Origin: Nannobrachium achirus | Taxonomy: Eukaryota > Chordata > Actinopteri > Myctophiformes > Myctophidae | Direction: 5' to 3' | NCBI GenBank assembly: GCA_963921795.1 | Contig: OY997652.1 | Coordinates: 54,483,979 to 54,547,978, forward strand | Length of the DNA stretch: 64,000 nt | Shown here: positions 33,396-48,080 of the stretch, piece after piece | How positions within the stretch are numbered: position 1 is the first letter of the stretch | How the letters are laid out: each line of letters starts with the position of its first letter | Notes under the pieces: generated by a model | Databases searched by the model: none | Seen by the model: the letters and a program-made list of their open reading frames with translations, nothing else | Told to the model about the DNA's origin: nothing | Translations under genes and position numbers: made by a program

Positions 33396-35324
33396 TAGTT
33401 AACTTGCCATGATGCAAAAACTAAGGTCAGAAACCTAAAATAATTTCTCCATTGATTAGAAACTGAATCAATCATTCAAAAAATATGCTCCTCATTGACT
33501 TACATTGTACAGTGAAGAGGCTCAGTATGAGCCCTTTTAAGATTCAAGATTCAAGATTAATTTATTTGGTCCCGAAGGAAATTTGTCTTGGACATTTTAG
33601 CCTGGAAACAAAACAAAGCTGATCCAGAACACCAATCTTTTTAGCCCGTGACCCAAAAGACAAACTAGACGTTGGCCTGGGACCCACACTAGTGAAAACA
33701 GCAGATCTACAAGCCCACAACACGTCGCTTTGTGGGCTTGTAGATCGGCTATTTTCACTACTGCTTAAACATTTTGTTTTCTAATTTATGGGGATTTCTT
33801 AGATTTTTCTTTGATGAAATTCAGCGACTCAGCAAATTTGGTTTTTAATTAATGAAAAAAAAAGCTTTGTTTGCGTTTTGTTTACAGGTTATAAGAACCC
33901 ACATTGCAGTGGTCTTGCTGTACAATGCAAGTCAATGAGGAGCAATTTCTAGTCAGACAATCTTTTTTTTTATTATTATTTCTTACGTCATGGCAAGCTA
34001 AATACACAACCCAAACCTCTTCCAAAGTGGCCTTGCCCATTAAGACAACATGGCGGATATCCATTAACATCAAGAAATCCTTCTATTTACATCAAGGAGG
34101 AGTCCCTTCATCATCACTGTATGTCCTTCTTCACTCACTCACATTAACCTGAGTGGACTGGTGCACTGCACTTCCTGGTGTGTCAGGTGAGTGACTGGGG
34201 GAGAATTCCTTGGCTACAGCGCCGTCTATGGATGGGGACCTACTGATAGGTTCTAGAGGCATGCAGTCTACCGCACTTCCAGGGGGTTGAGGGGGGCAGC
34301 GGCCTTCGGCCGCTGCCTGGGCTCGCAAGTCCGGCTTGGTGCCGTCCCCCCACCTCGGCGCCTGACTCTGGCTGGAGCTTTACAAAAAAAACAAACAAAA
34401 AAAAAAGCCAGCTGCTGAGCTGACCTGCGCAGCGTGCGTGCGTGCGTGCGTTCGTTCAGTGCAATGTGAATGCATGTGACTTAGGAAGATAGATAGATAG
34501 ATACGTAATAAACATGATTTGGTACATGTTTATGTGTGACGTCCAGGGGCACACGCAGGTGGAGGAGAAAAAATAAATAATCTAATAATAACAATGTATA
34601 CAGACGGAGCCGCTTCTGTCCTGATCTGTTGCATCTATTTCCTGTAGTAGGCTGCTACCATTTCAAAATAAAACATGTGTTGAATGATCACTTTACAAAT
34701 ATCCAATACAATGACTCTTGTTTTGAAATGTCCACTGGTATGACAGGAAGCTATGACAGGGCCCCTTAGTGCTGCTGACGGAACACAGGCTGAAGAGACG
34801 TTCTGAACTTCTGAAGTAAAAACAACACTCTCGGGCATTATGGAATATAAAGTTTCAACACACGACTTTGGGGAACAGTTAATATTTGCCATGCTCTCTA
34901 AAACCAAGACACTGTGGAATATGGAACAAAACGTGCCCAACTGGTCTTGTTGTTGTCATCCACCTTACTTTAGCAGGTGAGTTAAGTAATTAATATAAAT
35001 AATGCTGGTTTGCAGTGATGCATCACTGTCAATTAAACTGTGTGCTGTCATTAATGTAGGCCTAGTTGTCTTAATGGATGATATTTATAATGCTGTTTTG
35101 GAAAAACGGCGTGGTGATGTTTGTAGTGTGAAGACTAATGTCAGAGTTGTTGTGTTGGAGTGCCATAGGGAAGAGTTCATTAGCACCAGAGAGAGATGGA
35201 GACAGTGAGACATTACTTGGTTGGGCTACATATTGTCATGAATTAGATGGCGAGTGTGTAGATGTCTTCTGTTGGAGCCTGGTGTCCCGCATTTGCGCTG
35301 TCTGCATTTGCGCTGTAGAAAAAA

Positions 35325-35355
<31 letters not shown>

Positions 35356-36198
35356 GGGCACTTGGTGAAAATCTCGCATCGGGGCACACCGGGGGCTAGT
35401 TTCGCCACTGACTGACAGTACAGTTCACTGGTACAAGCTCAACTAAAAGGTGATCCTAGAAAAGACTAAGTCAGGGGGAAAAAAGGGGGAAACAATTTAA
35501 AAACTAAAACAATAAAAACAGCCGATCTACAAGGCTGCATGTGGGCTTGTGGATCAGCTGTTTTGGGTAAATGTGGGTTATTTATCTAATGCAGTATTGA
35601 TCCCTTTATCGAGTGATTGATTGAAGACTTTATGACAAGTTTCATGACAGTACAGTTCACTGGTACAAGCTCAACTAAAAGGAGCTTTATTCATTTATTG
35701 AATGAATTATTTCCCTGTCTCCACACCAGGCCCAACTGCGCCGCCACTGACTGATAAATTGCGACCGTCAGGTCGCAGTTACTATCGAAACATCGACCAG
35801 GTGTCTGTCTGTCCGTCACACTTTTGCCCTGCTCATATCTCCGCAACCGCTGACCCGATCCAAATTTTGCACAGACAGTCCTTGCCCTCCACCCATCGAT
35901 TCTCACATCCTCTTCTAGCGCCACCATGAGGCCGAAACTCTTTCTGGACACTGCTCCTACAAATCTTGGCCTAAAATCACACAAATCGGTACACACTTGC
36001 TCTACACTCATGTCATCAACATGGATCTGTCCCATTTAGCGCCACCTTCAGGCCGATTTTTTAAAACCCATTTTTGGACACTACTCCTACAGATTTTGCC
36101 CTAAAATCACGCAAATCGCTACGCAGTCAGTATATATTAGGGAGTCTTACTGGTTTAATTATTTATTTATCTATTTATTTATTTACTTCCCGACTATG

Positions 36199-37120
36199 TC
36201 TTGTTGCTAATTACACGCGAATGCAGGGGGCGGAGCTAATTAGCGTAATTATTTAAATTGGGGGGCGTGGTCTGCATTAATTATGCAAATGAGGTTGGGG
36301 CGTGGTCTTTATTAATTATGTAAATGAGACTGCACAACATGCATTTGACGCGCGCGTCTTGTTGCTAATTACACGCGAATGCAGGGGTCGGAGCTAATTA
36401 GCGTAATTATTTAAATTGGGGGGCGTGGTCTGCATTAATTATGCAAATGAGGTTGGGGCGTGGTCTGCATTAATTATGTAAATGAGACTGCACAACATGC
36501 ATTTGACGCGCGCGTCTTGTTGCTAATTACACGCGAATGCAGGGGGCGGAGCTAATTAGCGTAATTATTTAAATTGGGGGGCGTGGTCTGCATTAATTAT
36601 GCAAATGAGGTTGGGGCGTGGTCTTTATTAATTATGTAAATGAGACTGCACAACATGCATTTGACGCGCGCGTCTTGTTGCTAATTACACGCGAATGCAG
36701 GGGGAGCTAATTAGCGTAATTATTTAAATTGGGGGGCGTGGTCTGCATTAATTATGCAAATGAGGTTGGGGCGTGGTCTGCATTAATTATGTAAATGAGA
36801 CTGCACAACATGCATTTGACGCGCGCGTCTTGTTGCTAATTACACGCGAATGCAGGGGGCGGAGCTAATTAGCGTAATTATTTAAATTGGGGGGCGTGGT
36901 CTGCATTAATTATGCAAATGAAGTTGGGGCGTGGTCTGCATTAATTATGTAAATGAGACTGCACAACATGCATTTGACGCGCGCGTCTTGTTGCTAATTA
37001 CACGTGAATGCAGGGGGCGGAGCTAATTAGCGTAATTATTTAAATTGGGGGCGTGGTCTGCATTAATTATGCAAATGAGGTTGGGGCGTGGTCTGCATTA
37101 ATTATGTGAGACGCACGCAT
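36199..37120. repeat. 158-bp satellite array, unit C (six monomers)
   Basis: Same six-monomer structure as B, including the GGGGTCGGAGC variant in monomer 2. Monomer 4 has GGGGGGCGTGG where B and D have GGGGGGTGTGG. Confidence 0.95.
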
Positions 37121-37169
37121 CTCATTTACATATTATTATGTAAATGAGGCTGCATTAATTATGTAAATG

Positions 37170-39261
37170 AGGCTGTTAAGTGGCGTTTCCCAGCGCGTAA
37201 AAAATGCAGACGGCCGTATGTAAATGAAGGGGAGGAGCTTAGTCGAAGTATGCAAATTGGGGGCGGGGCATGGTTTGGAAATGCGTGTGGGCGTGGTTTG
37301 CATACATTATGCTCGCATACATTATGCTAATGAGGGCGTTAAGGTGGGTTTTCCAGCGCATAAAAAATGCAGACGACCGTATGTAAATGAAGGGGAGGAG
37401 CTTAGTCGACGTATGAAAATTGGGGGCGGTGCATGGTTTGGAAATGTGTGTGGGTGTGGTTCGCATAAATTATGCTAATGAGGCTGTTAAGTGGCGTTTC
37501 CCAGCGCGTAAAAAATGCAGACGACCGTATGTAAATGAAGGGGAGGAGCTTAGTCGACGTATGCAAATTGGGGGCGGGGCATGGTTTGGAAATGCGTGTG
37601 GGCGTGGTTTGCATACATTATGCTCGCATACATTATGCTAATGAGGGCGTTAAGGTGGGTTTTCCAGCGCGTAAAAAATGCAGACGACCGTATGTAAATG
37701 AAGGGGAGGAGCTTAGTCGACGTATGAAAATTGGGGGCGGTGCATGGTTTGGAAATGTGTGTGGGTGTGGTTCGCATAAATTATGCTAATGAGGCTGTTA
37801 AGTGACGTTTCCCAGCGCGTAAAAAATGCAGACGACCGTATGTAAATGAAGGGGAGGAGCTTAGTCGACGTATGCAAATTGGGGGTGGGGCATGGTTTGG
37901 AAATGCGTGTGGGCGTGGTTTGCATACATTATGCTCGCATACATTATGCTAATGAGGGCGTTAAGGTGGGTTTTCCAGCGCGTAAAAAATGCAGACGACC
38001 GTATGTAAATGAAGGGGAGGAGCTTAGTCGACGTATGAAAATTGGGGGCGGTGCATGGTTTGGAAATGTGTGTGGGTGTGGTTCGCATAAATTATGCTAA
38101 TGAGGCTGTTAAGTGACGTTTCCCAGCGCGTAAAAAATGCAGACGACCGTATGTAAATGAAGGGGAGGAGCTTAGTCGACGTATGCAAATTGGGGGTGGG
38201 GCATGGTTTGGAAATGCGTGTGGGCGTGGTTTGCATACATTATGCTCGCATACATTATGCTAATGAGGGCGTTAAGGTGGGTTTTCCAGCGCGTAAAAAA
38301 TGCAGACGACCGTATGTAAATGAAGGGGAGGAGCTTAGTCGACGTATGAAAATTGGGGGCGGTGCATGGTTTGGAAATGTGTGTGGGTGTGGTTTGCATA
38401 AATTATGCTAATGAGGCTGTTAAGTGGCGTTTCCCAGCGCGTAAAAAATGCAGACGACCGTATGTAAATGAAGGGGAGGAGCTTAGTCGACGTATGCAAA
38501 TTGGGGGCGGGGCATGGTTTGGAAATGCGTGTGGGCGTGGTTTGCATACATTATGCTCGCATACATTATGCTAATGAGGGCGTTAAGGTGGGTTTTCCAG
38601 CGCGTAAAAATGCAGACGACCGTATGTAAATGAAGGGGAGGAGCTTAGTCGACGTATGAAAATTGGGGGCGGTGCATGGTTTGGAAATGTGTGTGGGTGT
38701 GGTTCGCATAAATTATGCTAATGAGGCTGTTAAGTGGCGTTTCCCAGCGCGTAAAAAATGCAGACGACCGTATGTAAATGAAGGGGAGGAGCTTAGTCGA
38801 CGTATGCAAATTGGGGGCGGGGCATGGTTTGGAAATGCGTGTGGGTGTGGTTTGCATACATTATGCTCGCATACATTATGCTAATGAGGGCGTTAAGGTG
38901 GGTTTTCCAGCGCGTAAAAAATGCAGACGACCGTATGTAAATGAAGGGGAGGAGCTTAGTCGACGTATGAAAATTGGGGGCGGTGCATGGTTTGGAAATG
39001 TGTGTGGGTGTGGTTCGCATAAATTATGCTCGCATACATTATGCTAATGAGGGTGTTAAGGTAGGTTCCCCAGCGCGTAAAAAATGCAGACGACCGTATG
39101 TAAATGAAGGGGAGGAGCTTAGTCGACATATGCAAATTGGGGGCGGGGCATGGTTTGGAAATGCGTGTGGGCGTGGTTTGCATAGATTATGCTCGCATAC
39201 ATCATGCTAATGAGGGTGTTAAGGTAGGTTTCCCAGGGCTTAAAAATACAGTCGACCGTAG
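37170..39261. repeat. 163/148-bp satellite array, unit C (thirteen monomers)
   Basis: As unit B but with four extra monomers (two dimers). The dimer marked by GTGACGTTTCCC and GGGGGTGGGGC occurs twice here (37804/37884 and 38115/38195) but once in B and D, showing a direct dimer duplication. One monomer has lost an A (GCGTAAAAATGC near 38602). Confidence 0.96.
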
Positions 39262-39383
39262 TGAGCATTCGTTCCACGAACGCATTCATTCAATGAATAA
39301 ATAAATAAAGTGCAAACGAACGAGCGAACGAACGAACGCACGTGCACGCACGCACACTTTATTATTTATTCATTCATTCACGC

Positions 39384-39420
<37 letters not shown>

Positions 39421-41856
39421 CACTTTATTTTTTAATTAATTCATGAATACAGCCTGCGATATGCGTGAAATCTTGCAAGCACATTCCCACTAGGTCAAGG
39501 AACAGATGCCTCCCTTCTCACATTGGCCTGTTATAGCGCCACCAGCGGGTCAACTTTTGCATAACACATTTTTGGAACAAAATGCCTCAAATCATGCATG
39601 CAGCTAATTTCAGTAACGTCAAAGAGAGCACTGCCTGCGATCTTGACATTTTGTACTTTTATAGACATTGTTTTCTGGCTTGAAGCGAGCCCACAATTGT
39701 TTCGAAGGAACAATATTTTCTAGTTTTAATTTTTTTATTGTTTTCTCTTTAAAAAATATGTAGTTTATAAAGTTTGGCGAGATAGGAAGTCATAAAAATG
39801 AGTTGTCAATGCCCCTGATGGATGAATTTGTTAATGCTCTATACCAGGGGTTCTCAAACCTTTTTAGGCCGTGACCCCCAAAATAAACATATTTGAACAG
39901 GGGACCCCCACGCTGACAAGCACTTGGAATTGTAGGTATTACATTTAATGTGACTCGGTTCCACAGATAAATATTGTGAAAATAGCTATTTTCACAATGT
40001 TCGCCTCTTGCTTACTTAATATTTGACAGTTTGGCCAGTCCTGTCAAATATTCGAATACTTTGAGGTCGAATAATTCGAATACCAAAAATCACTATTCGT
40101 GAATGCCCTAACTTGCCGATCTTCACTGTTGGTAGACGGTGAATTAGCCATGGCTGTTTGTTCAGTAATTAATAATCCTAAAAAGTAATCCTAAAAGTCT
40201 AATCATATAAATGCTAACAACTTCAAATTGTCTTATACTATGTCTCTCTCTTACCCTGCAGTATCTTATATACTTGCTTACCTGACGTCTGGTCTGACGT
40301 CACACATTTAACACTAATCTTTGCCTAACAACGCCCACGGAGGCTTGCCCTCCGTGGGCATATTCAGGACATGACTGGATGGCCAAAGACTGTTCACTCC
40401 TGTCCGTCTGTGTTAGTATTGATTTTGACAGCAAATTTCTATTTAGTTTTAGTCATAGTCCTTTGAATTAAACATCATTTAGTTAGTCATATTTTAGTCG
40501 AGGTTTAGTCGACCATATATCATAAGATTTCAGTCGACTTTGTCGGGCCTTGATGCTGTCGTAAACGGTAGTTGGTAAATGGTGCATTTATATAGCACCT
40601 TTATCCAAGTTGTCATCAGTGAAAAAAGGTAGTCAGTCAACGCATTTCTCGTCATAGTTTTAGTCAACAAAATCAGCCATGTGCCCGTTCATTTGTGAAC
40701 ATCTTATCTCCAGCACCGCTGGACTGATCTGGACCGATTTGCATGAGTTTTGGATGAAATCGTTAGTAGTGTAGCACAAATGGGCTATATGGGGAGTTGC
40801 ATCATGGTCCAATTAATGAATTTATTGTACAACCTACGGTTCAAGAGCTATAGGCCTCTAAATGTGAAGCGGCCTATTATAGGGCCATCAGGAGGCAGAT
40901 TTGAGAAATAGGGGGGTGGAGGTTCTTCCTTGGCCCACTGCGCCAGTGTAAAGTGTCACGCCGTTCGGCTCAGCTGTTCCCAATATAGTAGAGATAGCCA
41001 GTTTGCTTCTCGTAGCTTTGCTGTGCACTACTATTCTTTTTGGATTATTACTGACTCTGCGTTCTCCTCTCCTCTCCAGTTTTCCGGGTTAGGGTTTTCC
41101 TTTGTAAATGTTTCAAAATCCTTTCAAAAATAGAGAAAATAGATGATCTTGAGGGCTCACAACGCATCACACTACAACACGTTTTGATAACATTTCACAC
41201 TGTTTTAGGGGTGTATTATTCAGTGATAATGAAAGTGGCCGGGGGCCATCTTGTCCCTACTGGCCTTACAGCGTGGAAATGTTAAGTTTTTTATAGATTT
41301 TTTACACCATTATAATGTTTTCGTTTTGATCATTAGACCCAATCACTTTATATCGGTAGGCCTACGTCTCCAGCTTCAGGATATGTATGATACTGATTTA
41401 CTACGAGACTGTGGCATTATGAGTTCAGTAGTTTACAATCTAGGCATTTAGCAGACGTTCTTAATTCAGAGCGACAGTGGTTCTCAAAACTTTTATTTTT
41501 TCCGTCATAACTAAACATCCTAACATAACTACGGCCGTACGCTACCCTGATTGGTCGAGGACTGGCTGGCCACCTCTGAAAACCGAATCTAGCAATGCTC
41601 GTAACACGGGCCATGGTGGAAGTCCTTATAAGGTCAGCACACATTCTAGTGAGGAGAATGAATGGAAAATGTACCAATTATATTTTTATTAGAATGAAAT
41701 ACAATCACTGAATATACCTTTAAGTAGAACTACAAAATAAGGCTCAAGTGATTAAAACCAGAAAAAGACTTGACTATGCAAGATGATATCGAGTCTCATA
41801 TCACAATATTGATATATCGATATATTGCCCAGCCCTAATAATAATGGACTCTACAC

Positions 41857-42301
41857 CAGTGGTTCTCAAAGTGGATTTCAGGGACTGTCTATTGGTTCCT
41901 TTATGGGGGCTGTATTTTGATTGTCTTAAGTACCAGCTCTTATGCCTTAACTTAAAGGCCTGTCCATACTGTCTGCGACCACCAAACTTTTCATCAGAGA
42001 GTTCTTACTTTCCGACGAGCAGCTTTCCGAACTCTAATTCGGGGTAATGCTTTCCAGAAGATTGACGAAGAGTGACGTCATGTTGGAGTTGAACCAGACG
42101 GAAGGTTTGGTGGTAGGAGACAGTGTGGACAGGCCTTGAAGTTAAGGCATTAGAGCTGGTACTCAAGACAATCAAAATAGAGCCCTCGGGGTCTAAATTG
42201 ACCCATACAAGTATGTGACTCTGACAAATGGAACCAAATTGGTTCCATTTACTGTCAGGGTAAAGAGGAGAGCTTGAAATGTAAATGTTTGAGAACCACT
42301 G
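41857..42301. mobile_element. Foldback hAT MITE, unit C
   Basis: Same element, ends and TSD as in unit B; it was copied with the macrosatellite, not inserted again. Confidence 0.93.
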
Positions 42302-42656
42302 CTCTACACCAGGGGTCGGCAACCTTTTTGGCAAGTGCCATGTTTTTTTTTAATATTCTTCTGTGTCTGTGTGCCATACCAACATTACATTTAATTATCA
42401 ACCTCATCAAAATTAAAATTGAATACAGATTTTGGTTTTCCTAACCTTCTTGTTTTTAAATATATTCGGAGCGGTGCAAACCGCTTCCCACATTTGACTT
42501 AGTGTGTAGTCATTTCCCCATGTCTCTATGTGTGTGTATGTATGTATGCAGTACCAACAGCTGAAATACTGGCATCCCCATCTAGTGGCCCAGGTCTTTT
42601 GGTAAATGGAATGAATACATACATTTATACATATTTATTTTGTTTTATTTATTAAC

Positions 42657-42697
<41 letters not shown>

Positions 42698-42755
42698 GCT
42701 ATAGATTGAATTGCTGTTCCAAGCAAAGTAAATCGTCACTGTCGGGCACAAAAGT

Positions 42756-42834
42756 AGTGAAAACAGCAGATCTACAAGCACACAACGCCTCGCGGTGCGA
42801 GGCGTTGTGTGCTTGTAGATCGGCTGTTTTCACT
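42756..42834. other. Near-perfect 38-bp-arm hairpin, unit C
   Basis: Copy of the hairpin at 27633-27711. Confidence 0.85.
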
Positions 42835-45277
42835 AGTTTAAATCATTTTTAAAATGATAAATACAAAACAAACGGTTCTGGACATATAAGGTTTCCACCC
42901 GACAACGACGAAATATAACAAAAAAAAAGGGCCTCTCCAACTCTTTTTCCCGGGCTGAATCAGGGGCCCAGCACGTCCCTGTAGACAGGCCCAGCAAAGC
43001 CGGATGCTGGTTCATGAGGTTAACTATACGGAAGACCTGGGAGTATTTGATACTTTAGCTATTGAAAAATAGCAGATATACAAGCTCACAGGGGGGGTCC
43101 CTGGAACAACATATTTTGAGATGGGGTCCCCGGCCAAATGCATGTAATTTTGAGGGACCATTGACATGAACAAGTTTGAGAACCACTGATTTAGAAGGAT
43201 TTGGAAGACATTTATAGAATCAGGGCAAAATATTCAAAGTAAGTCTAGAGTGTGTGTGTGTGTGTGTGTGTGTCTGTGTGTGCGCGCGCGCCTGCGTGCG
43301 GTTTAATTTATACTTTTGCTTGCCGAAAATAACCGATTTTCAAGCTTTCGTTTTTTTTTTTTTTCGATGTGAAAATCTATTATTTTCAACAAGCGACACA
43401 CATCTAGCCTTCATGTAGAGGGGCTGATTGCAGTGTTATTTATTCACCGTTAAGTTTCTTTAAGTCTGCAGTTTTGACAATACAGTCTTATACAGTTGTT
43501 TACCGATGTTTCTGGTTGACATTGGCACATTTCACTCAGGTTTTTTCATGTCACTCATGTCACTTTGTCTGCTGACATCACTCAGCAACGAAATAAAAAT
43601 AAAATAAACAAAAATAAAAATAAAACAATTCACAGGATCACCCATGATGTGCACTGCATTGTAGTTTCAAATGCATTACATTGCAGGCATTCTTTTTAGA
43701 GTAAAAACCTAAAAAAGACGAAGAAACGTGTGACATGCATGATCTGGGTAGATTGCCCCAGGAAATGTGCCAATCTCAACCCAAAACAACGATATGACTT
43801 TTACTCTTGATTTCATTGAGGAGCTTGAAAGGTTTCCATTTTTTACTAGTAAAAACGTACTGTTTTATAGTTTCATAAAGCATTTCTCAGTGATACTGTG
43901 CTCTTGGTCCCATAGCATGTCATTATTATTACATTTCTTTTAATATATATGTTTTATTTTAGAGAGAAATTACAGAAGTTCACATTGAACTTTTGAAACC
44001 CCTCAGTTGCTTTGGTCCTGTGTGGATAAAGCATAAAACTGTAATCTGACTTTGACAATGGAATAGAAGTGTAATCAATGGAATAAAACAGGAACTGAAA
44101 GAACATAACTGCATTCAGTAGAAAACAATTGGAATCGATCATCATATTGGAACTGGCATTCATTTGTTTCTTATGATGTCTGCTTCGTCTTTATGATCGT
44201 CTAGTAACCAATCATCTAAGGTAATCTAAGGTGATCTTCACATCTACTTAAGCGTTAGTATGCACCCCAGACAGTCAGAAGTGTCTTGATTCAATATTTA
44301 CATCTTTGATATGTATTTGATCAAACATGCATTCCTGCTAAATGGAAAGACTTATTTATTGTTATTGATGAGCTATTTCATTATGTTGATATTGTTAAGA
44401 CATCTTGCGTGAAATAACTGAAAAAGCCAAGGTCTCCCCCTTGATTCAAAGGGCACTATCAGTCACAAGCAGGGATGTGTGGTTGAATGAGTTTAAAGGA
44501 ACTATAGTCAACTTGTTCTTGAAAAACAGATGCTAAAATAAAAATAATGTTTCGAAAATATTTTATAAAAAAGATTAAGCTTCATTATGTGTTTCTATTC
44601 TACTTTGTTTACATCCCTTATCAATCCATATAAAAGAATGGAAGAGGGAAAGTCAGCCTGACAATGGCCAAAATGTATGGGGGTTAGTGTGGAATGCATG
44701 TCTGATCAAAGGAACATAAAGTATCTACATACTGAATCAAGGAGTAGGAGTAGACGTGAAAGTGACCCAAGAGCAATCACATTTTGGTTTTCCACATTCC
44801 TTAAGCCACGTGACAAGTACAGTATTCTTCATAACATTGTCCTTAGCAGACAGAACTTTAAGGAATGCAGATTGCAGTCAAACACTATACACACAATGTC
44901 TTATATAAATACCATAGTCCCCATAATGACTTTATATTTACAGTCAAAATACCATCGTCCCGTAATGACTTCATATTTACAGGCAGTCCCCATAACACTT
45001 AACATATTTATACAGTCTAATACCACATTTCCCATTACGTCTTCATAATTACACTCATGATATTCCACAGTCCACATAATAGCTGCATTTTTACAGTCAA
45101 ATGCCATAGTCTCCATATTGTCTCTATATGTACAGTTAAATACCACAGTCCCCATAATTTATTTTATATTTGCACTCAAATACCATAGTCTCCAAATTGT
45201 CTTTAGCCTATATTTACAGTAACGTATCCTTGGTCCCCATAATTTCCTTATATCTACAGAGAAATACCACAGTCCCA

Positions 45278-45717
45278 GGGCGTCCCGGTATAGCACAGGG
45301 GTAACTAAGTTACAGCACTGAATCTGCGGTTCGATTCCTCCATCCGTGGTGCCTCCGGCTTGGCCGCGCGCACCAACGAACACGGCTGGCTGTGTTCGCG
45401 GGTGGGAACCTGGCAGCGGGTGGGTGCGATCTCTGTTGCTGCACAATAGCGACTCCTGCAGGTTGTTCGGGGTGCCTGCGCGTTCGGCAGAGAGGAGGAG
45501 TGGAGTGTTCCTCTGCATGCATTACATCCTCGAGGTGAAACTCCTCGCTGTCGGGTGAAAAGAAAGTGGCCGGCGACGTCACACGCCTCAGAGGAGGCAC
45601 ACGGTTGTCTACTACACCGTCCCCAGATCAAACAAGTGGCCGTTGGCAGTGACTATACACATGGGGGGAATTGGCAAATAACTTAATTGGGAAGAGAATT
45701 TGAAGAAAAAAAGAAAG
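45278..45717 (+). mobile_element. tRNA-derived SINE, unit C
   Basis: Same as unit B, with box B GGTTCGATTCC at 45328-45338. Confidence 0.82.
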
Positions 45718-47252
45718 TGTCTTTATATTTAAATTCAAATAACATGGTCCCCATTGATGTCTATATTTACAGTACAGTTACAAGTCCATGGTGTTCACTC
45801 TTGTATTTTGTTTCGACAGATGTTTTTTTTCCTCTCGTTGTGTCCTTGGAGCGTGATACGGACATTCTGTGTGGGTGAGGTGTTAGGAGACTTCTTGAAC
45901 GAGTCTATGAAAGGGTGGAAAAAGCACATTTGATAATAGCGTGTTAGTACAGTGGTTCTCTACCTCTGGGTCGGGACCCCCAGAGGGGTCCCCAAATTAT
46001 TTCGAGGGGTCCCCAGATGATTCACTTAATGTGCAACATTGTGACAATTTAAGGACGTTTTAATACCTCTAAAATGACAAATTAAACATTTGCCAAATTG
46101 TCAAATATTAGAGGCAGAAATTGGGAAAATAGCTGATCTACATGCTCATAACGCCTCGCAACGCGAGGCCTGGTGGCACTCTTCTTGTGCCACCAGGCCT
46201 TTACACACGTATGAGATGTGTTAGGTCATGTTTGAGGTTACAGAGAGAGGTGACAACAGGTCAAAAGATGAGAATCCACAGGAAACGCCGCTCCCCCTGA
46301 CAGAAAGGCTGAATCTACTAACTAGATACACAGGTCTACTGATGATCAGGGATCATTAGAACTGAGATTTGTAAGCACAAGGTTCTTAGTTTGATGCCAA
46401 CATATGTTTAACCTGCATCCAAATGTAGCAGTGACTCATAGCCTCAGCCAGATGACCTAAAAAATAAAGGATACCACTTTGGTCTAGTGCAGGGGTCTTC
46501 AACGTTTTCAGGCCAAGGACCCCTTAGTTGAGGGAGAGATGAAGCAGGGACCCCGACAACCTTTTCATAGATTCCATATTGTTTCATCGTTTGACAGCAC
46601 AATCATCAGTGTATTTTGGATTCTTGACAATTTGTGTTTTCAGATATTTAACCACTTGAGCCATCATTACCTAATAAACTTGACCTTTTACTCGTACTTA
46701 GTCTGCTGTTTCCCTTCTACACCAAACCTGCCGATCTACAAGCTCACAGCGCCTCGTAGCGCGGTCCCTGTCCCTGATATAATATTTCGAGATGGGGGTC
46801 TTTTAATATTTTTGACCAGAGTCTATAAATTTCTTCTAAATTCTTTTTTGGTTTTAGGTTTTTGAAAAACGCATGTATTCAAAGATTTTCAAAAATAGCA
46901 GATATACAAGCTCTCAGCGCAGCACCAGCTAAAGCATAACATAATGCTTAAAGTAATATTATAATAATGCGTTCCAGTTCTAAATGGGTTAATTCTCATT
47001 TGATTCTTCCATGCCAGCGTCTATGCACAACTCAATGTTTTGCTCGCACAACAGAAACAGACACCGTTCTGGTGTACATGGTACTGTGTGTACCATTTTT
47101 ATGAACAACAACAAAAAGGTACAGTATGAAAATACAATTAAATGTAGCTTAAAAACAATGTAAGCATGTAAGTTCTTTTAGAAAACAGTGAAGCATCCCA
47201 ACAGGTGAAGAGGAGGAAGGGGACTCTGCACACTGATGAAGACCCGCTATAG

Positions 47253-47699
47253 CAGTGGTTCTCAACCTTTCCAGGCCGCGACCCCCCCCCCCCCCCCCCC
47301 AAAAAAAAACATATTTCAACTGGGGGGACCCCCCCCACCCCACCCCACCCTACCAGGCACTTGGAATTGTAGGAGTTGGCATTACATTTAGTTTGACAAT
47401 CTATTCCATTGTGAAAATAGCAGATTTTACATGCTCTCAACGCCTCGCAACGCTATTTTCACATGTTCTCTCTCCAATATTTGAAATTTGGCCAATGTTT
47501 AACCAGAGATACTTAAAAAAAAGAAAAAAAGTCTTAAAAGTCCTTAAATTGTCACTTAAAAGTGTGCTGATACCCTGTATACACTTACACTGTATGTTGT
47601 TCTGTTTACCGATGAGTGAGAAGCCAATCATCTGGGGACCCCCAAAAAATCATTTGGGGACCACTCTGGGGGTCCCGGCCCACAGGTTGAGAATCACAG
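47253..47699. mobile_element. Complete hAT MITE with poly-C tract, unit C
   Basis: Same element and TSD, with the longest poly-C run of the four units. Upstream variant GAAGACCCGC as in B. Confidence 0.93.
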
Positions 47700-48080
47700 C
47701 GCTATAGGGTTGAAACTTTGTGCCTGAGCTCCCAGTAGAGTGGATTGAAGTTGACAGTGTGCAGACCTCCCTTCCTCTTCTCAGTAACATAAATTACACC
47801 TCACAAAAAAAAATAGAGGCAAATCTTTGCTGTATACAAAGGAACTCAACCACTCCGGTGGAAACAAAATCCTTGTAAAACAGAAAAAAGAAAAGAAAAA
47901 AGCCTTTAAGCTTCTTCAAAGTCAAATTTGAGGGATACAAAAAAAAATATATATAACAAAGTAAAATATATTGTTTAACACAATAACAAGACATGACCCC
48001 CAAACATGTCATAAGGTGCAACTGGGTCGTTGCTTTAAGGCCAAGAGCACTTTGGTAGAGGTTTGAGTTGTGTAGTTAAC

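Larger units (their letters stand above)
19779..34280. repeat. Macrosatellite unit B (14,502 bp)
   Basis: Complete unit, nearly identical to C and D. Layout: GC-rich hairpin 19793-19815; B-D block 20030-20914; AGCGCCACC dispersed repeat 21253-21640; 158-bp array 21697-22618; 163/148-bp array 22668-24138; short-tandem block 24139-24320; transposon chain 24722-28065; unique-looking DNA 28200-29769; minisatellite with SINE 29770-30666; hAT remnants and MITEs 30827-33395; hairpin 33690-33760. Private variants include GTTGAC instead of GGAGAC near 20696 and AGTGGAATC instead of AGTGTAATC near 28946. Confidence 0.92.
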
